This document shows positions 22,721 to 34,405 of a stretch of 64,000 nt of DNA, piece by piece. Below the pieces are notes generated by a model. That model made no database searches and was not told the DNA's origin. It saw nothing but the letters and a program-made list of their open reading frames with translations. Source of the DNA: Cryptomeria japonica (Eukaryota > Streptophyta > Pinopsida > Cupressales > Cupressaceae); assembly GCF_030272615.1 (NCBI RefSeq), contig NC_081408.1, positions 202,704,341 through 202,768,340 on the forward strand. The letters run 5' to 3'. Both the position numbers and the translations under genes were made by a program. Numbering within the stretch: position 1 is the first letter of the stretch; the number at the start of each line of letters is the position of its first letter.

Positions 22721-23385
22721 TTTGATTCTTGCACAAGAAGATTTTGCCTACAATAATTTAGTAAATAGGAGTACCAAAAGAACACCTTTTGAGGTTGTTA
22801 CCGGAGCACACCCTAGAGATATATTGAAATTAAGAGATATTAGCAGTGAAGACCAGTGAAGTTTAGAAGAAGAAGAATTTGTAGATCACATGAAGGACTT
22901 ACATATTCAAGTGAAGAAACATCTAGAGGACATGAACAACAAGTATAAGGAGAAAGTAGATGAGAAGAGGAGACATAAGTAATTTGAATTTGGTGATGAA
23001 GTGGTGGTGTAATTGAGAAAAGAAAGATTCTCAGTTGGAACTTATAACAAGTTATAGATGAGAAAGTTTGGACCTTGAAATATTTTGAGAAAATTCAGTT
23101 TTGGGAATGCATATGAAGTGGAGTTACGAGATAGTCTGAGTGTTTCACCTGTGTTTAACATTATAGATCTTCATCAGTATCATGAGCCATAATTTAGTGA
23201 GGACAATATTGCAGACTTGGAGAAACAAATTCCCTGAAAGGAACCAGATCAGATTGAAGACATTTTGGACTATAGGATAGTACCTGTAGCACTCAGTATA
23301 AGGAGTATCTTGTGAAGTGGAAGGATAGACAAGTTCAAGATTCATCTTGGATTTCTTAGGAAGAGGTAGACTGCCTTGGTTTTCT
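22721..23385 (+). pseudogene. Gypsy B integrase C-terminus and chromodomain (broken)
   Basis: The region is heavily shifted. Readable parts are a VELRDSLSVSPVFNIIDLHQ block and, at 23261-23385 after a shift, DQIEDILDYRI then QYKEYLVKWKDRQVQDSSWI and EEVDCLGF. This is a chromodomain with the expected aromatic/YLVKW and SSW positions. One TAG lies where CAG/CAA would be expected. The chromodomain marks it as a chromovirus, like gypsy A. Confidence 0.75.
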
Positions 23386-24160
23386 TCTAACCCTAGCAAA
23401 GTGAGAGACTCACTTTTTTTTTCAACAACCCTAGATGTTTGAAGTAGGAGCATCCCCAATTCATAGCAATCTTGCATGATCCAAAGTATTTCCTTTTTGT
23501 TTTGCTTTCTATTTGTAATTTCAACATTTATTTCTGTGTGTCCTAGATTTAGCTCACTAAAAGCTATGGAGTTTCATTTTTTTTGAAGACTTGATCATCT
23601 TCCTTATTCCCAAAACATGGAGCATTTGGATCATTTTCTGGCAAGTTATCGCTATCAATTTTTGAGACAATTTTCTATTACCAGTTGCCTGGACCTATTT
23701 GCATTGGTGATCTACCGGATCCCTTTTATAGCTTGTGGAGCCCTGAGCATTGATTTTGATGTTCCTTAGCATGTGACCAACCTTTCCCCATGATCTACAG
23801 TTCATCCTTTATATTTTTGGAAGAATTTCTTTGGCGGAGGCTGATCTTGTTGGTTTTACATGTTAGGTCTTGTTCTTTGGGTTTTGATCCTTTTTTGGGT
23901 TGACCAGATCCCCTTGGACCTGTTCTATATTTTGTGCATGTTTTAGTAGGCCTGTGAGCCAGTTTCTGTAACCCAGTTGTTACTGGTTGGTTGTAATCAA
24001 TTTTAATGATATAATTCAATCTGTTCTATATTTCCTCCCTCATATCCTTGTGTTTCTATTGTCTTTACTCTTGCTGACCATTTTGGACTGATCTATTTGA
24101 GGTCCCTCCTACCTGGTGACTGCACCAGTGAGTCTAGGTGAAATGAGTAGGTTGTAAATG
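23386..24160 (+). other. Gypsy B 3' noncoding region, LTR not recognised
   Basis: No coding frame continues. Pyrimidine-rich sequence and a final VTGWL-like TGTAACCCAGTTG region resemble the leader or U5 of a gypsy LTR. I find no second copy in the window and no clear TG...CA ends, so I assign no LTR. Confidence 0.4.
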
Positions 24161-25589
24161 TCATTTACAGAGCAAATAAAATTGGACTTGTGTTATATTT
24201 TTATGTAGGTTATTGAAGGAGTTATATGTAAGATGATTTGTAATAGAAAATAGCTTTTTAAATGAATGAAAGTATATTTCAAATCCATTTCTCCAATGTG
24301 TAACTCTGTTATGTTTTGAATGAGTAGAATCAAGAGTTTTCTCGTTCATTACATTGTTATGGTGTATGTATTTTATGTTTTTTCTTTGACCTAAGGGGTT
24401 AATTAAATGCTGAATATAATTGCAGACTAATGGGGTTGATGCATGGATTCAGATAAGTATTTCGGGTTGGAATATGTAGATGAGAGATATTGTAAGGCAA
24501 TATTATCTTAGATCCTGAGCAATTAGATTAAAGGTTTTGTTATATGTTTATCCTACATTTTATAATTTCAGTCGCCCAATGGATAAGACACTGGTCATGG
24601 CTTGTATCTATCTCCAATGATAGTTTCATACTCATAACTCATTGACAACTCACTTAGAACTACAAATATCAAAACATCTCATTCTCCAAAGCATGTCGAG
24701 GATCACTGAGAGCCAGCCACTTTGTAGCATTCTACCTCTTTGTTGAGCCCTCCTAAGAATGAGATATTTTTCATTGTTCTAATGTCACTCGCAAGTACGT
24801 TGTAGAGATTGCGAGTGCATTAAGGGATCATCCTCCTGGGTTTTGTAGAGCCCAAAGTATAGAAGGATTAGAAGAATCCTTGCCATATGTTGGTCCAAGT
24901 CCCTAAGCATTCTAAATAGTTGGAGTTGACTTCTCCATGCATGATTTTAGGGCTCGAATTGCTTTCTCCCTTTGATGTAGTGTAAACCCCATTCTGGGGA
25001 ACCAACAGCTTGCAAAGATTTGTTACTTGGACACACCAAATGTGGTAGTTTACATTCCAACCAAAATTGATCATAAGAAGAGATGAGAGAAGGCTACATT
25101 TAATGGGGAACAAGTTGTAGATGGTTGAGTGACTTTGAATGATCTGAAGATCTTTTGTCAATGAGATATTAGAGTCATAGGAATGTAAAAAAATCTCCAA
25201 CCAACAAGACATCAAGTCATAGGGAAGGTGAAGATTACTAAATGAAGTAATCAACTCTTAGAATTTGATCTAAAAATATAAGAAGATCCAATTAATGATG
25301 GTAGCCAACTAGTTCTAGGATAGATTTCTTAGAAGCTCGAGAAGACTACTTTTGAATTTCTTTTTCGAGGGAAATTCTTCAATGTACAAATATGACTCTA
25401 AGTGTTGTATGTATGCAGATAGATGAGTAAGGTGAGGAAGTGAGTTGTGTTTGAAGGGAAAAAGAGAAAAAACCAGAGACTAGGAGATAGAGTGCAAAGG
25501 CAACTAAAAGAGAAAATCAAATATAAGAAAACATAGTGCAGAGGCAAGCAACATAGAAAGTTAGTTACCCTGAGTATGATAAAGTGAGA
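24161..25589. other. No gene seen; contains a hairpin at 24782-24820
   Basis: No credible coding region. A 128-codon minus frame at 24868-25254 has no family signature and no support. The inverted repeat CACTCGCAA...TTGCGAGTG (24786-24794 / 24809-24817), extended by ATG/CAT past a one-base bulge, gives a 12-bp stem with a 14-nt loop. The rest I cannot assign. Confidence 0.4.
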
Positions 25590-26157
25590 GCATTGTATAA
25601 GGTATAAATCAGATTATGTCATGCAGAGATAAATAGAGGATAGAGAGTAAAAGGCTGTAATGAGTTGCATAGATTAGAGGGCAGAGGAGAGACATCAGAG
25701 AATCAACATAACACTGGAGCAAGGGAAGTATATCAATTAGTATCAGTGGGTTACAAAATCTCATTTTTAACAAGGTGTCCAAATTGTATTTAAAATTGAT
25801 CATTAATTCAGTGTATATCATCTAAGTGGGTGCTCATATTAGGGGTAGGTGCTCCTTTAAGTTGGTGCTCATAAAAATTAGGGGTTGGTGCTCCTTTAGG
25901 TTGGTGCCCATAAGCATTGTAATCAAACATTCTCATTGTGAGGTTGGACTAGAGTAGTAGACTCTAGCAATGTTTCTCACCGAGGTTTCTCCCCACCATG
26001 GTTTTTCCTTGTACATTTGATATTATGTGTTTGTCCTATGTGTGAATGTGTTCTTTATCTCTACATTTCTATTATCAATGTTTTGATTGATTAGAAAGTT
26101 AAACTTTTGTTACCATTGATTCATCCCTCCTCTTAGTCATCATTTGTGTTCCTTCAA
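25590..26157 (+). repeat. 3' half of an LTR-I-type copia LTR
   Basis: It matches the 3' part of the solo LTR at 27906-29907 in block order. It has a TATA-like GGTATAAATCAG at ~25600, then repeated GGTTGGTGCTCC / GGTTGGTGCCC units at 25840-25915. A TTGGACTAGAGTAGTAGACTC block, CACCATGGTTTTTCC and TTCATCCCTCCTCTTAGTC follow. It appears truncated on the left and stops near 26157, where a minus-strand gag fragment begins. Confidence 0.65.
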
Positions 26158-26454
26158 CTTTTTCTTCTAATTTTGAACATTCTTTTGTCTTCTCATCAAT
26201 CTTTGTTTCATAATCATCAATAGCCTTCTTTCCTTTGTCCAATAAACCACTTAAGAAATAATTCTTCTCATTTACCTCTTTATATTTGTCTTTGCACTCA
26301 TCTAAAATAGCCAATGCAGATCTTAGCTCTCCTTCCATATTAACAACTCCTTCAACATCATCCCAATCACCTTGATCTAAAGTATTCATATCATTCATCT
26401 CTTCTTCAAACATAATGTTATGATAGTGGTTAAGCTTACTCAAGAGAAACCTTT
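26158..26454 (-). pseudogene. Copia gag coiled-coil fragment
   Basis: The minus strand encodes an acidic, heptad-rich segment, for example ELRSALAILDECKDKYKEVN, LLDKGKKAIDDYETKI and TKECSKLEEKVEG. This is the type of spacer found after the capsid in some plant copia Gags. It begins within 60 bp of a primer-site-like sequence (26455-26466), so the capsid part has been deleted. It ends against the plus-strand LTR half at 26157. Confidence 0.6.
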
Positions 26455-26466
26455 CTTTGATACTAA
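26455..26466 (-). other. Degenerate copia primer binding site
   Basis: The minus strand reads AATTAGTATCAAAGAA after an LTR end, matching AATTGGTATCAGAGC with a few changes. It fixes the 3' end of the minus-strand LTR to its right at 26468. Confidence 0.6.
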
Positions 26467-26467
26467 T

Positions 26468-27386
26468 TGTTGAACACATGTCAAATGTTGAGAGTGGAGG
26501 GGGTGAATCAACATAAACTAAAATTTAATCACTAGTTAAATGAAGACATTATAAGATCATTCATATCTATCACACATGAACACTAGAATTTTATACATGG
26601 AAAACCCAAACTGGGAAAAACCATAGTGAATGCCAACTCATAGAATCAATCCACTATATAAAAATGTTTTACAAAAGAGGGTGCTCATTGCTCAAAACTT
26701 GTAGACCAATGCTAACTACTCGTGGGGAAAGATACAATAAAAGGAATTTTACACTGAAGCTAACTACAATATGGCAGTATATATAATTACAACTTATAGA
26801 AAAATAACTATATGAATAAAGGCATCTCAGTATGCTAATTATAGTCTCTCTTATAGCACAATATCTGACCTTACTTAAATATCTAGACATCCTTACATCA
26901 AGTCACACACACTAATTGCTAAATTCCATAGAGTAATATAAAATATTTTCTTTGCAAAAAATGGTCACATATATACCAAACTGGAACAAAAATAGCATCA
27001 CCAAGTCAGCCAGAAGAAATATTGTAATGTGTAACCACATTTTTTGAACCAAGGTATACAACTAGACCAAAATATGAAACAAACATAACATAACCTAGAC
27101 AAAACCAAATAAAACATTCAACACTAGATCAAAAGAATACTTCGCACGCAATCATTAGACCAAAAATATATGTTACAATTAACTTCAATAGCATAGCCCG
27201 AACACACACACCAATCACACCATTTACAAATTACAAAAGTCTAGACCAAAATAAGCAACATCCAGAAAAAAAGATCAAGCTTCTAGTTGTCCTCATCGGA
27301 TCCAAACTGTAGAACCAATCATAGTGGCCTCTGGTCTGAAAACATAACTGCAAATACTTCAACATTGTAGCTAACTATGCTAGTGC
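26468..27386 (-). repeat. Minus-strand copia 5' LTR, outer end uncertain
   Basis: The minus strand ends ...GTGTTCAACA at 26468, preceded by GATTCACCCCCTCCACTCTC and by CACTATGGTTTTTCCCAG, the usual 3' LTR blocks of this superfamily. A minus-strand TATATAG lies at ~26655. I cannot find the outer TG end; 27386 is simply the base before the next LTR starts. Confidence 0.55.
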
Positions 27387-30300
27387 TGTTGGAAATATGG
27401 AGGAATTGATTATGTGTTGTATTGATGTTTTGTCATTGATGTCAACACTAGCTATTATGTTTGGTTACCGACAGATAGCTTTTGGTTACCAGTAGAAGAT
27501 CTAGTGTTACTGGTAAGGGTTTAAGGTTTAACCAGCATAACTTTTACTGAGAATATTTGATAGGATGCATAAGTGGTATTGGTATGGCTTCTAGATGGAA
27601 TTCAAGATGCAAAAGGTGATCCTTGATCATGCCTCAACTGATTGGAGGCACTGCTCTGGCATGGTGGACCTACATTAGGCTCGATACCTATCTATGTTAT
27701 GGACCGATATCATGTCAACGTGTACTCTACACATTACCAAGATGTTTTATGGATTGGTTAATGTTGTTTTGATCTAAAGCCACCATGACATCTCATTGAA
27801 ATATGGATGTATGTAATGATCTTATTGTAATATCTTTTAGGTGGCCGACCTAATTGGTTTAGGCCTTAGGGTTTGTATAAATTGATGTAAGATCTCATTG
27901 TAGATTGTTGGCATTGTGTTGTCATTGATGTCAACCGGTATAGGATGTTACCGGTATCACTGACATTGATGTCAACTAGTGAACAAGAAGTTGTCAATAT
28001 GATGTTGCATACAACTGAGGTGAAGAGATTACATAATGAGCATTGGTCATTTTGAAGTGGCAGAATGTTGCTTGGAACACATCAGACATGTAAGGTGTGA
28101 TACTAGGACAATGAAGGATGGATGAGGAGTTGAGATGATGTGTTTGTCATCTTGACAAACCAGATGAGACTAGAATTAGGTTGATGAAGTAGAATGATGG
28201 AGTGTCTATAGTAATATACATGGGATACCGGAATCTGCATTGTTGATAGTTGACATGTTATGTCAACTGGTGAAACATTAGAGGAATTTGACCTGACTGA
28301 AGATGGAGTCTTGTGAAGGATGATGACATGGTGTCATCAAGAGTGGTAACTGGTATGTAAGTCCACCAGTTATAAATGCAAGGTGCAGATGCAAAAGACT
28401 TCCAAATTATGGGAATGTGAATGATTTGGTTGGACATGCCTATTGACTGGTCAAGATGTTCCATCGAGAGTTCAACCAAAGAATGGACATGAGGAGTTAA
28501 CTGGTATAATGTGAGATACCGACATGATTAGTTAACTAGAAGTGAAGAGGAACCAGTAGAGTATATGGTCCGTGACCAAGCTAAACCAAAAAATAACTAT
28601 GATGCCATGTGAAGATGAAGTGGCCAATGAAACCTGCATAGGTCAGTAAGGTAGTTGTGATTGGTCTGACATTAATGGTGAATGCAAAGATCGAGGTAGA
28701 ATTGCAAAGTTGTGTGGCTCAAGATCCAAGACAGATTGGTTGTGTGGATCGATGTTGGCAAAGGAGATAGCTGGGCCATTCATGGCAATTGACTTAGGAA
28801 AGTCGAAAGAATGATTGCAGGTTGCAGGCATGTTCTGGAAGGCACATAAATTATAGATATGTGCATATAGACATCTCTGAGTTGTGATCTGATTCGATTT
28901 AATTGGATTCAATGTGTCTCATGATCAGTGAAGAAAACCCTAAGGTGCCAAGTTTGAATTGGTTTTTGGCAGGAAGTCTGGGTTATAAATACGTGAGCTT
29001 AAGAGATAGAGTGTGCTACTGAATGGTAGAAGATTGTGTTGTTACAAAGTGACTGTGTTACTTTTACATGTAAGACTAAAACAACAAAGTGCTCCACGAA
29101 TATATGAGAAGAGAGTAAGAAGGAGGGAGAACAAGGTTGAAGTGTTCAACTGGTAGAAGATAAAAACTGGTAGTGTCCATACTAGGAGAGAAAAGGTGAA
29201 GGAAACTACAGAGTAGGCAGGCATTGGACTAACTAAGTATAGTACCGGTGGAGAGTAGCAAAGTGCTGAAGGAAGCTAGAATCGATAGAGAGAAAGGTGA
29301 AACGACAAGCAAAAACAATGACAAGAGAGAGGAGTGAGTAAGAAAAGAAGAACCAGTAGGATAGTGACTAAGTTGGTGAAGATTCAGTCAGAATGTGCAG
29401 AGAACTGGTAAGGCTGGGGAGATACCTTACTGATAGGGAAGATTGTATTGAGTTGTTAAAAGATCCACTTGCAACTAGACTACTACCTTGTATTTGATGT
29501 TTTATATTGTGAACACTGAGTTGTAGCTTAGTGCAGGGTTTGTAACTCCTTGGGTTGGTGCCCTAATGTCAGGGGTCAATGCTCCTTTGGGTTGTAGCTC
29601 ATAAATCAGGTAGGGGTTGGTGCCCTAAAACTTGTAACTATGTTTTTATTGTGACACTGGATTGGAGTAGTAGACTCCAACAATATTGCTCACTGAGGTT
29701 TTTCCCATCTTGGGTTATCCTCATATATACTAGTGTTATGTGATGTCTCTTATGTGTGTGTATTTGAGTTAGTCTCCTCACTAACTGGTATGTCTCCATT
29801 GTGTTAGATCCCATAACCGGTATAATCGCATAAGTTAGTTGAAGGAAAAAAGATTAAGAACCACTAATTCACCCTGCCCCCCTCTCAGTGGTGCATTGTG
29901 TCTAACATAGATTGTGTCTGTCGTGGTTGTGGAATGAAATATCATATAGAAAGGAAATTTGTTCAATCATAGTTGATCGAATTGGGTTTAACTAAGAGGT
30001 CAAAGGCCTCTGGTATTGAGCTTAACTAAGACTATAATCAGGCATGGTAGATGCTATCTTTGGTAATTCATTCTTCTGGATTGTTGTCCAATTATCTTAA
30101 GGTGGTTATAACCTCTCTGTAGTTAGTGAGACTCCTTTGTAATCAATAGTATGCTTTAGGCAGTGTGCCTTCCTGCATGTGTAGGCCCCTTATTGTATCA
30201 CATACTTTTTCTGACTGTGGGTAGGCTTCCCACCATCATTTTTCCTTTTACCAGGTTTTCCACATACAAATCATGGTGTTATGTGGTATGGTTGCATTGT

Positions 30301-30475
30301 GTTAATTCTCTGTTTCATTCTTAATTTTTATTCCTTACTGACATCTATTTCTACTATTCTAATATTCAATGTTTATGTTCTTCGGTTAAAGGTTTTAAAG
30401 TGGTTTGATTAATATAATCTGTTGACAATTGATTCACCCCCCCCCCTTCTTAGTTGTCCACTAGTTATCCTAACA
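27387..30475 (+). repeat. LTR-O: copia LTR interrupted by a solo LTR
   Basis: It starts TGTTGGAAATATGG, with TTTTGTCATTGATGTCAACAC just after, and ends GTTATCCTAACA at 30475. Removing 27906-29912 leaves about 1.08 kb, a normal LTR length for this window. Blocks TTGTCCAATT, GTAGTTAGTGAGACTCC and GATTCACCCCCCCCCC appear in the usual order. No matching target duplication is seen at the outer edges (AGTGC versus AATAT), so it is either old or part of a deleted element. Confidence 0.75.
27906..29907 (+). repeat. LTR-I: solo LTR with perfect TAGAT duplication
   Basis: It starts TGTTGGCATTGTG at 27906 and ends TGTCTAACA at 29907, 2002 bp. It is flanked by TAGAT at 27901-27905 and 29908-29912. No primer site, coding region or second LTR lies inside, so the element was reduced to one LTR by recombination between its ends. 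The 3' third has tandem GGTTGGTGCCC/GGGTTGTAGCTC phrases at 29540-29630 shared with 25840-25915 and 31440-31560. Confidence 0.88.
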
Positions 30476-30600
30476 AATATTTAGACCAAAACCCATCTGG
30501 ACCACACAGTTTGACATCAATCACAACAAAGTGTATATCCATTACAAATCTTACAATGGATAAACATTTGGCTTGCAAGAGTAACAAGTGAAAGCTAGCA
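30476..30600. repeat. Flank segment duplicated at 32230-32345 (copy 1)
   Basis: About 120 bp after LTR-O (AGACCAAAACCCATCT, ACAACAAAGTGTATATC, ATGGATAAACATTTGG) recur with a few substitutions after the second LTR-O copy. Because both copies follow the same LTR end, it is either internal element sequence or part of a larger duplication. Confidence 0.8.
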
Positions 30601-31838
30601 GATAGTCAACATGGAAAACCCACGTTTGGATAAAGATAGAATGTACAATGAAAGGATTGTTCCAGGGTCGGTCATCTTTAATGAAAAGTCACGCAAATCA
30701 TGGTTATGTCACAAAGCTATTGTAAGGGTTTGAGGCTGGAGGTTTGGAAGACAACCATGAGTTAGCTAAGAGAGATTGAGAAGATTGAGGTGATGAAGGA
30801 AACAACATGATAGATCTTTCGTGATTGACCGAGGGATTAGCTATGAGGGTAAAAAGCAAGTCACTAGAAAGGGAAGATGTGATCCAGGAGATGTGACTAT
30901 GGCAAATTTGTGCATTCAGATGTCAAGAAGATTAGATTGTGCAAGATCTGATTGGATTTGGTTTAACTCAAAGATGGTGAGGAAACCCTAACTGCCTAGG
31001 TTTTGAATTGGTTTTTGGAGGGAAAACCAGTCCAAAAGTATATGACAAAAGAGGTAGAATAGTGCGGCTAAATAGGAGAATATTGTGTTGTTGTGAAGTG
31101 GAAGACTTATACAAATAAGTACAAGATCAACCAAGTGCTCAATGACCATCTAAGAAGAGAGTGGGAGTGAGGGTGAACCTAGTTGAAGCTTTCAACCGGT
31201 TGGAGAGAAGAATCGGTAGTTCTTATACCGGTAGAGTGTGATACCGGTGATATACCAAGAGTGAGGTGTAGATCCAACAGAGAAGCAATAGGCAAAGAGT
31301 AGGAAGAAGAGTGAGTCAGTAAAGGAGAAAAGGTACTTCACTGACAGAGTAAAACATTTGATAAGGTTTCAATATTTACTTGTAACATGATAACAACTTA
31401 TGTATTTGAAGTTTACATTGTGAACGCTGAGTTGTAGCTCAGTGCAGGGGTTTGTGCTCCTTTGGGTTGTAGCCCATCAATCTGATAGGGGTTGTAGCTC
31501 CTAGGGTTGGTGCCCTAAAGTTAGGGGTTGGTTCTCCTTGGGTTGGTGCCCTAAACTTTGTAACTATGTTATATTGTGGGGTTGGATTGGAGTAGTAGAC
31601 TCCAACAACATTGCTCACTGAGGTTTTTCCCATATTGGGTTTTCCTCGTATATATTGGTGCTATGTGATATTCTCTTGTGAGTATGTTTTGCATTTAAGT
31701 TAGTCTCCTATATAATTGGTAAGTTTGCATTAAGTTAGGCCCTCCGACTGTTGTGCTCATAAAGGAGAGCTAAAGGGAAATGTTTTGAGAACCACTGATT
31801 CACCCCCTCCCCCTCTCAGTGGTACATTGTGTCTAACA
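30601..31838 (+). repeat. Second LTR-I copy (5' end not defined)
   Basis: It is collinear with ~28870-29907: the block ending in GAATTGGTTTTTGG, an AGAAGAGAGT purine-rich stretch, ACCGGT-rich sequence at 31190-31255, the repeated GGTTGGTGCCC/GGGTTGTAGC units at 31440-31560, and the end GTGTCTAACA at 31838. The left boundary is unclear because similarity fades between 30600 and 30900. It joins LTR-O sequence at a different point than copy 1 does, about 190 bp further in. Confidence 0.65.
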
Positions 31839-32229
31839 GAGGTGGTTATAACCTCTCTACAGTTAGTGAGACTCATTTGTAATGAGAAATACGCTCTAGG
31901 CAGTGTGCCTTCCTGCATGTGTAGGACCCTTATTGTATCGCATACTTTCTGCAGAAGTATCATCTAACTGTGGGTAGGCTTCCCATCATGGTTTTTCCTT
32001 TAACCAGGTTTTCCACATACAAATCATGGTGTTATTGTGGTATGGTTGCATTGTGTTAATTATCTGTTTCATTCTTAATTTTTATTGCTTATCGGTATCT
32101 GTTTCTGCTATTCAGATATTCAATATTTATGTGCTCCAGTTAAAGGTTTTAAAGTGGTTTGATTAATATAATGTGTTGACAATTGATTCACCCCCTCCCC
32201 CTCTCGGTTGTACACTAGTTATCCTAACA
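31839..32229 (+). repeat. Second LTR-O copy, 3' part
   Basis: It matches 30103-30475 from GGTGGTTATAACCTCTCT to GTTATCCTAACA, including the GATTCACCCCC run. It keeps the CAGAAGTATCATCTAACTG block that is shortened in copy 1. Confidence 0.8.
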
Positions 32230-32345
32230 AATGTTTGGACCAAAACCCATCTAGACCATGCAATTTGACATCAATGACAACAAAGTGTATATCTATTACA
32301 AATCTTACAATGGATAAACATTTGGTTTGCAAGAGCAACAAGTGG
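32230..32345. repeat. Flank segment, copy 2
   Basis: Partner of 30476-30600. In this copy the sequence continues into a copia gag zinc-knuckle relic, which suggests the flank is internal element sequence following a 5' LTR. Confidence 0.75.
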
Positions 32346-32590
32346 AAACCTAGATGAGATTGAAGCAAACTTTGCTAGAAGATTGAATAGAGTAACTAGA
32401 AAATAAAAGGAAAGTTACCCTTGAAATTATTTGATTGTGGTAGAATTGGTCGTTCTTTTTCAAAATGGATGTATAAGGAAGATTACAAAAAATCTGACGA
32501 TTATGAAAATATAGGTAAATATAGAAGACATGATTTTAAGAAAAAGGATATATGATAGAGATAAATGGAAAATGATTTTTTCTTCTATAT
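32346..32590 (+). pseudogene. Copia gag zinc-knuckle relic
   Basis: The plus frames read EIEANFARRLNRVTRK, then after a +1 shift GKLPLKLFDCGRIGRSFSKW and MYKEDYKKSDDYENIG, then HDFKKK. This is the knuckle region of a copia Gag. Of the CCHC residues only the second Cys survives: first Cys is Leu, His is Arg, last Cys is Trp. A stop and a frame change add to the decay. The family differs from copia A and C, whose knuckle reads CFNCNKIGHM. Confidence 0.65.
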
Positions 32591-34405
32591 CTTTATCTTG
32601 CATGATTGGTCACCCAAGTTGGAGGTAAATTATTAGAGCCAACACTAGTGTCATTTCAACATCCATGCAAGTAATAAAAGGGTTGAGATAGATTAGAATG
32701 CATAGCTTTGTTGTAATTCCTTGTTTGGTGGCTTTGAAGCTTTTGTCATTCTAAATAAACAATTGTTTGGATGTAGAATTTTTAAAGAATATTTGAATGT
32801 AGAGTTATTGTATGAAAAATGATATGTGGAAGGAATAAGGATGTTGTTCACTGGTACATAATAATTCTATGTTTGATGCAAAGAGAAAAATGGAAGAGAA
32901 TGTCTTTTAATCACATTTATTTTTCAATAATGCATTCGTGGCCTCTCTTTTTGCTGGATTTTTTCTTGCAAGAGTTTCTCCACATAAATCTTGTATTATG
33001 TGCTGAAAATATGTAGTAGATGTGCTCCTCTTTACTACTATTTTATGAAAATTGAATTTCATACTTCCATATTGAGCCAATATATTTCTCAACATTTGGT
33101 ATAACAGGTAAAGGTTTAACTAGTTCTAGATCTATAGATTGAAATCCATGGATATTTTCATTGAGATCTATGTTGGGCACTCAAAGATCGTGAATAAGGA
33201 TCTAGATGGAGTTGGTTATTTTGGTAATCTAGAGCTCTTATTTGGTAATATGTGTGTATCCTCTTAACTAGTAGTTTTTGTCACCTTGTGGTCTTGTGTC
33301 ATGAGAAGGTGTTCATGTTGAAAGTGTACTTGTGACATCCTAGTCACTTGGAGAAACACTAACTATTTCGACTAAGAAAAGGAGTTCTTATGTTGGATTT
33401 GAGGTTTTAGCCAATGGTTACATGAAAGCACTAGTAGATAAGCCTCTAATCACTTTATGAGTTATGAATCTGATATATATCATATGATTTATCATCTTGG
33501 ACAACTAATTTTTTTCCTATTGGGTTGTACTTTCACTCGTATTTTAGTTGTTCATTTGCAGGCATAAGTTCTTATTACATATTTAAATGGTGTATATGAT
33601 GTGAATGACTAGATAGTTAACTATATTTTAGATTTATGGATTTGGTTTTATAGGTCTTACATGTCAACTAAAATTTATGGTGTGTAGATATATTATAAGA
33701 CTATATTTAGGGTGTTCTTGATGAGGATAGTTATGGGTTTGCATGGATTATTGGAAGGTTCGTATTGATCTATGGTTACTCCTATGTGGGGTTATTTGGA
33801 AAGTTAGGTTTAGCATTGATCCTATTGTTTGAGTATTGGAAATCTACATGTTATGCCTATTCATCTATGTTTAGCATTATATTGATGTGGGATCAAATCT
33901 TTCAATTATTTGAGATTGAAGAAATGACTGTGTTTCTCCTTTAAGATGTTACTGTCTGAGTTGTTTTTTATTTATAAGTTGTGTTGCCATTAAAGTTAAA
34001 TTTGGTATTTTAGATAGAGTTTAGTTTGGATATGGTTGTGTATTGTCGCAAGTATTTCTAACAGATGTTTCTATTGAGTTTGTTGAGTTTGTGGAGTATA
34101 TGGTGAGTTCAATATGCAGAAAAGAGTAATTGATATATGCAAGAAAGAGTTTTTAATGATTTTATAGTTGAATGTTTTTCTTACCTTTGGATGTTGAAGG
34201 TTAGTTTTTGAGGTTTTGTATATGTTGTATCATCATTTTTTCTTGTTCATGGATTTAAAAAGTTTGTCATTACTATTCTCTGACAGTAAGAGCATTTGTC
34301 AAACTTGTTGGCATTATTGCATTATAACAAACAATGAAAGATTGTTGGCATTTCTTTAGGATATTGAGAAGGTTGTTGATGATTATGGATATAACTAATT
34401 AAAGA
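32591..34405. other. No gene or element recognised
   Basis: AT-rich sequence with no open frame above about 65 codons on either strand and no terminal repeats that I can see. Probably decayed transposon sequence. Confidence 0.4.

Noticed and set aside
24570-24620. CGCCCAATGGATAAGACACTGGTC resembles the D-arm/anticodon-stem start of a plant arginine tRNA
   Set aside because: The anticodon stem, T-arm and acceptor do not follow; at most a tRNA-derived scrap.
24868-25254. 128-codon minus-strand frame
   Set aside because: No domain, no homologous copy in the window, composition typical of random AT-rich frames.
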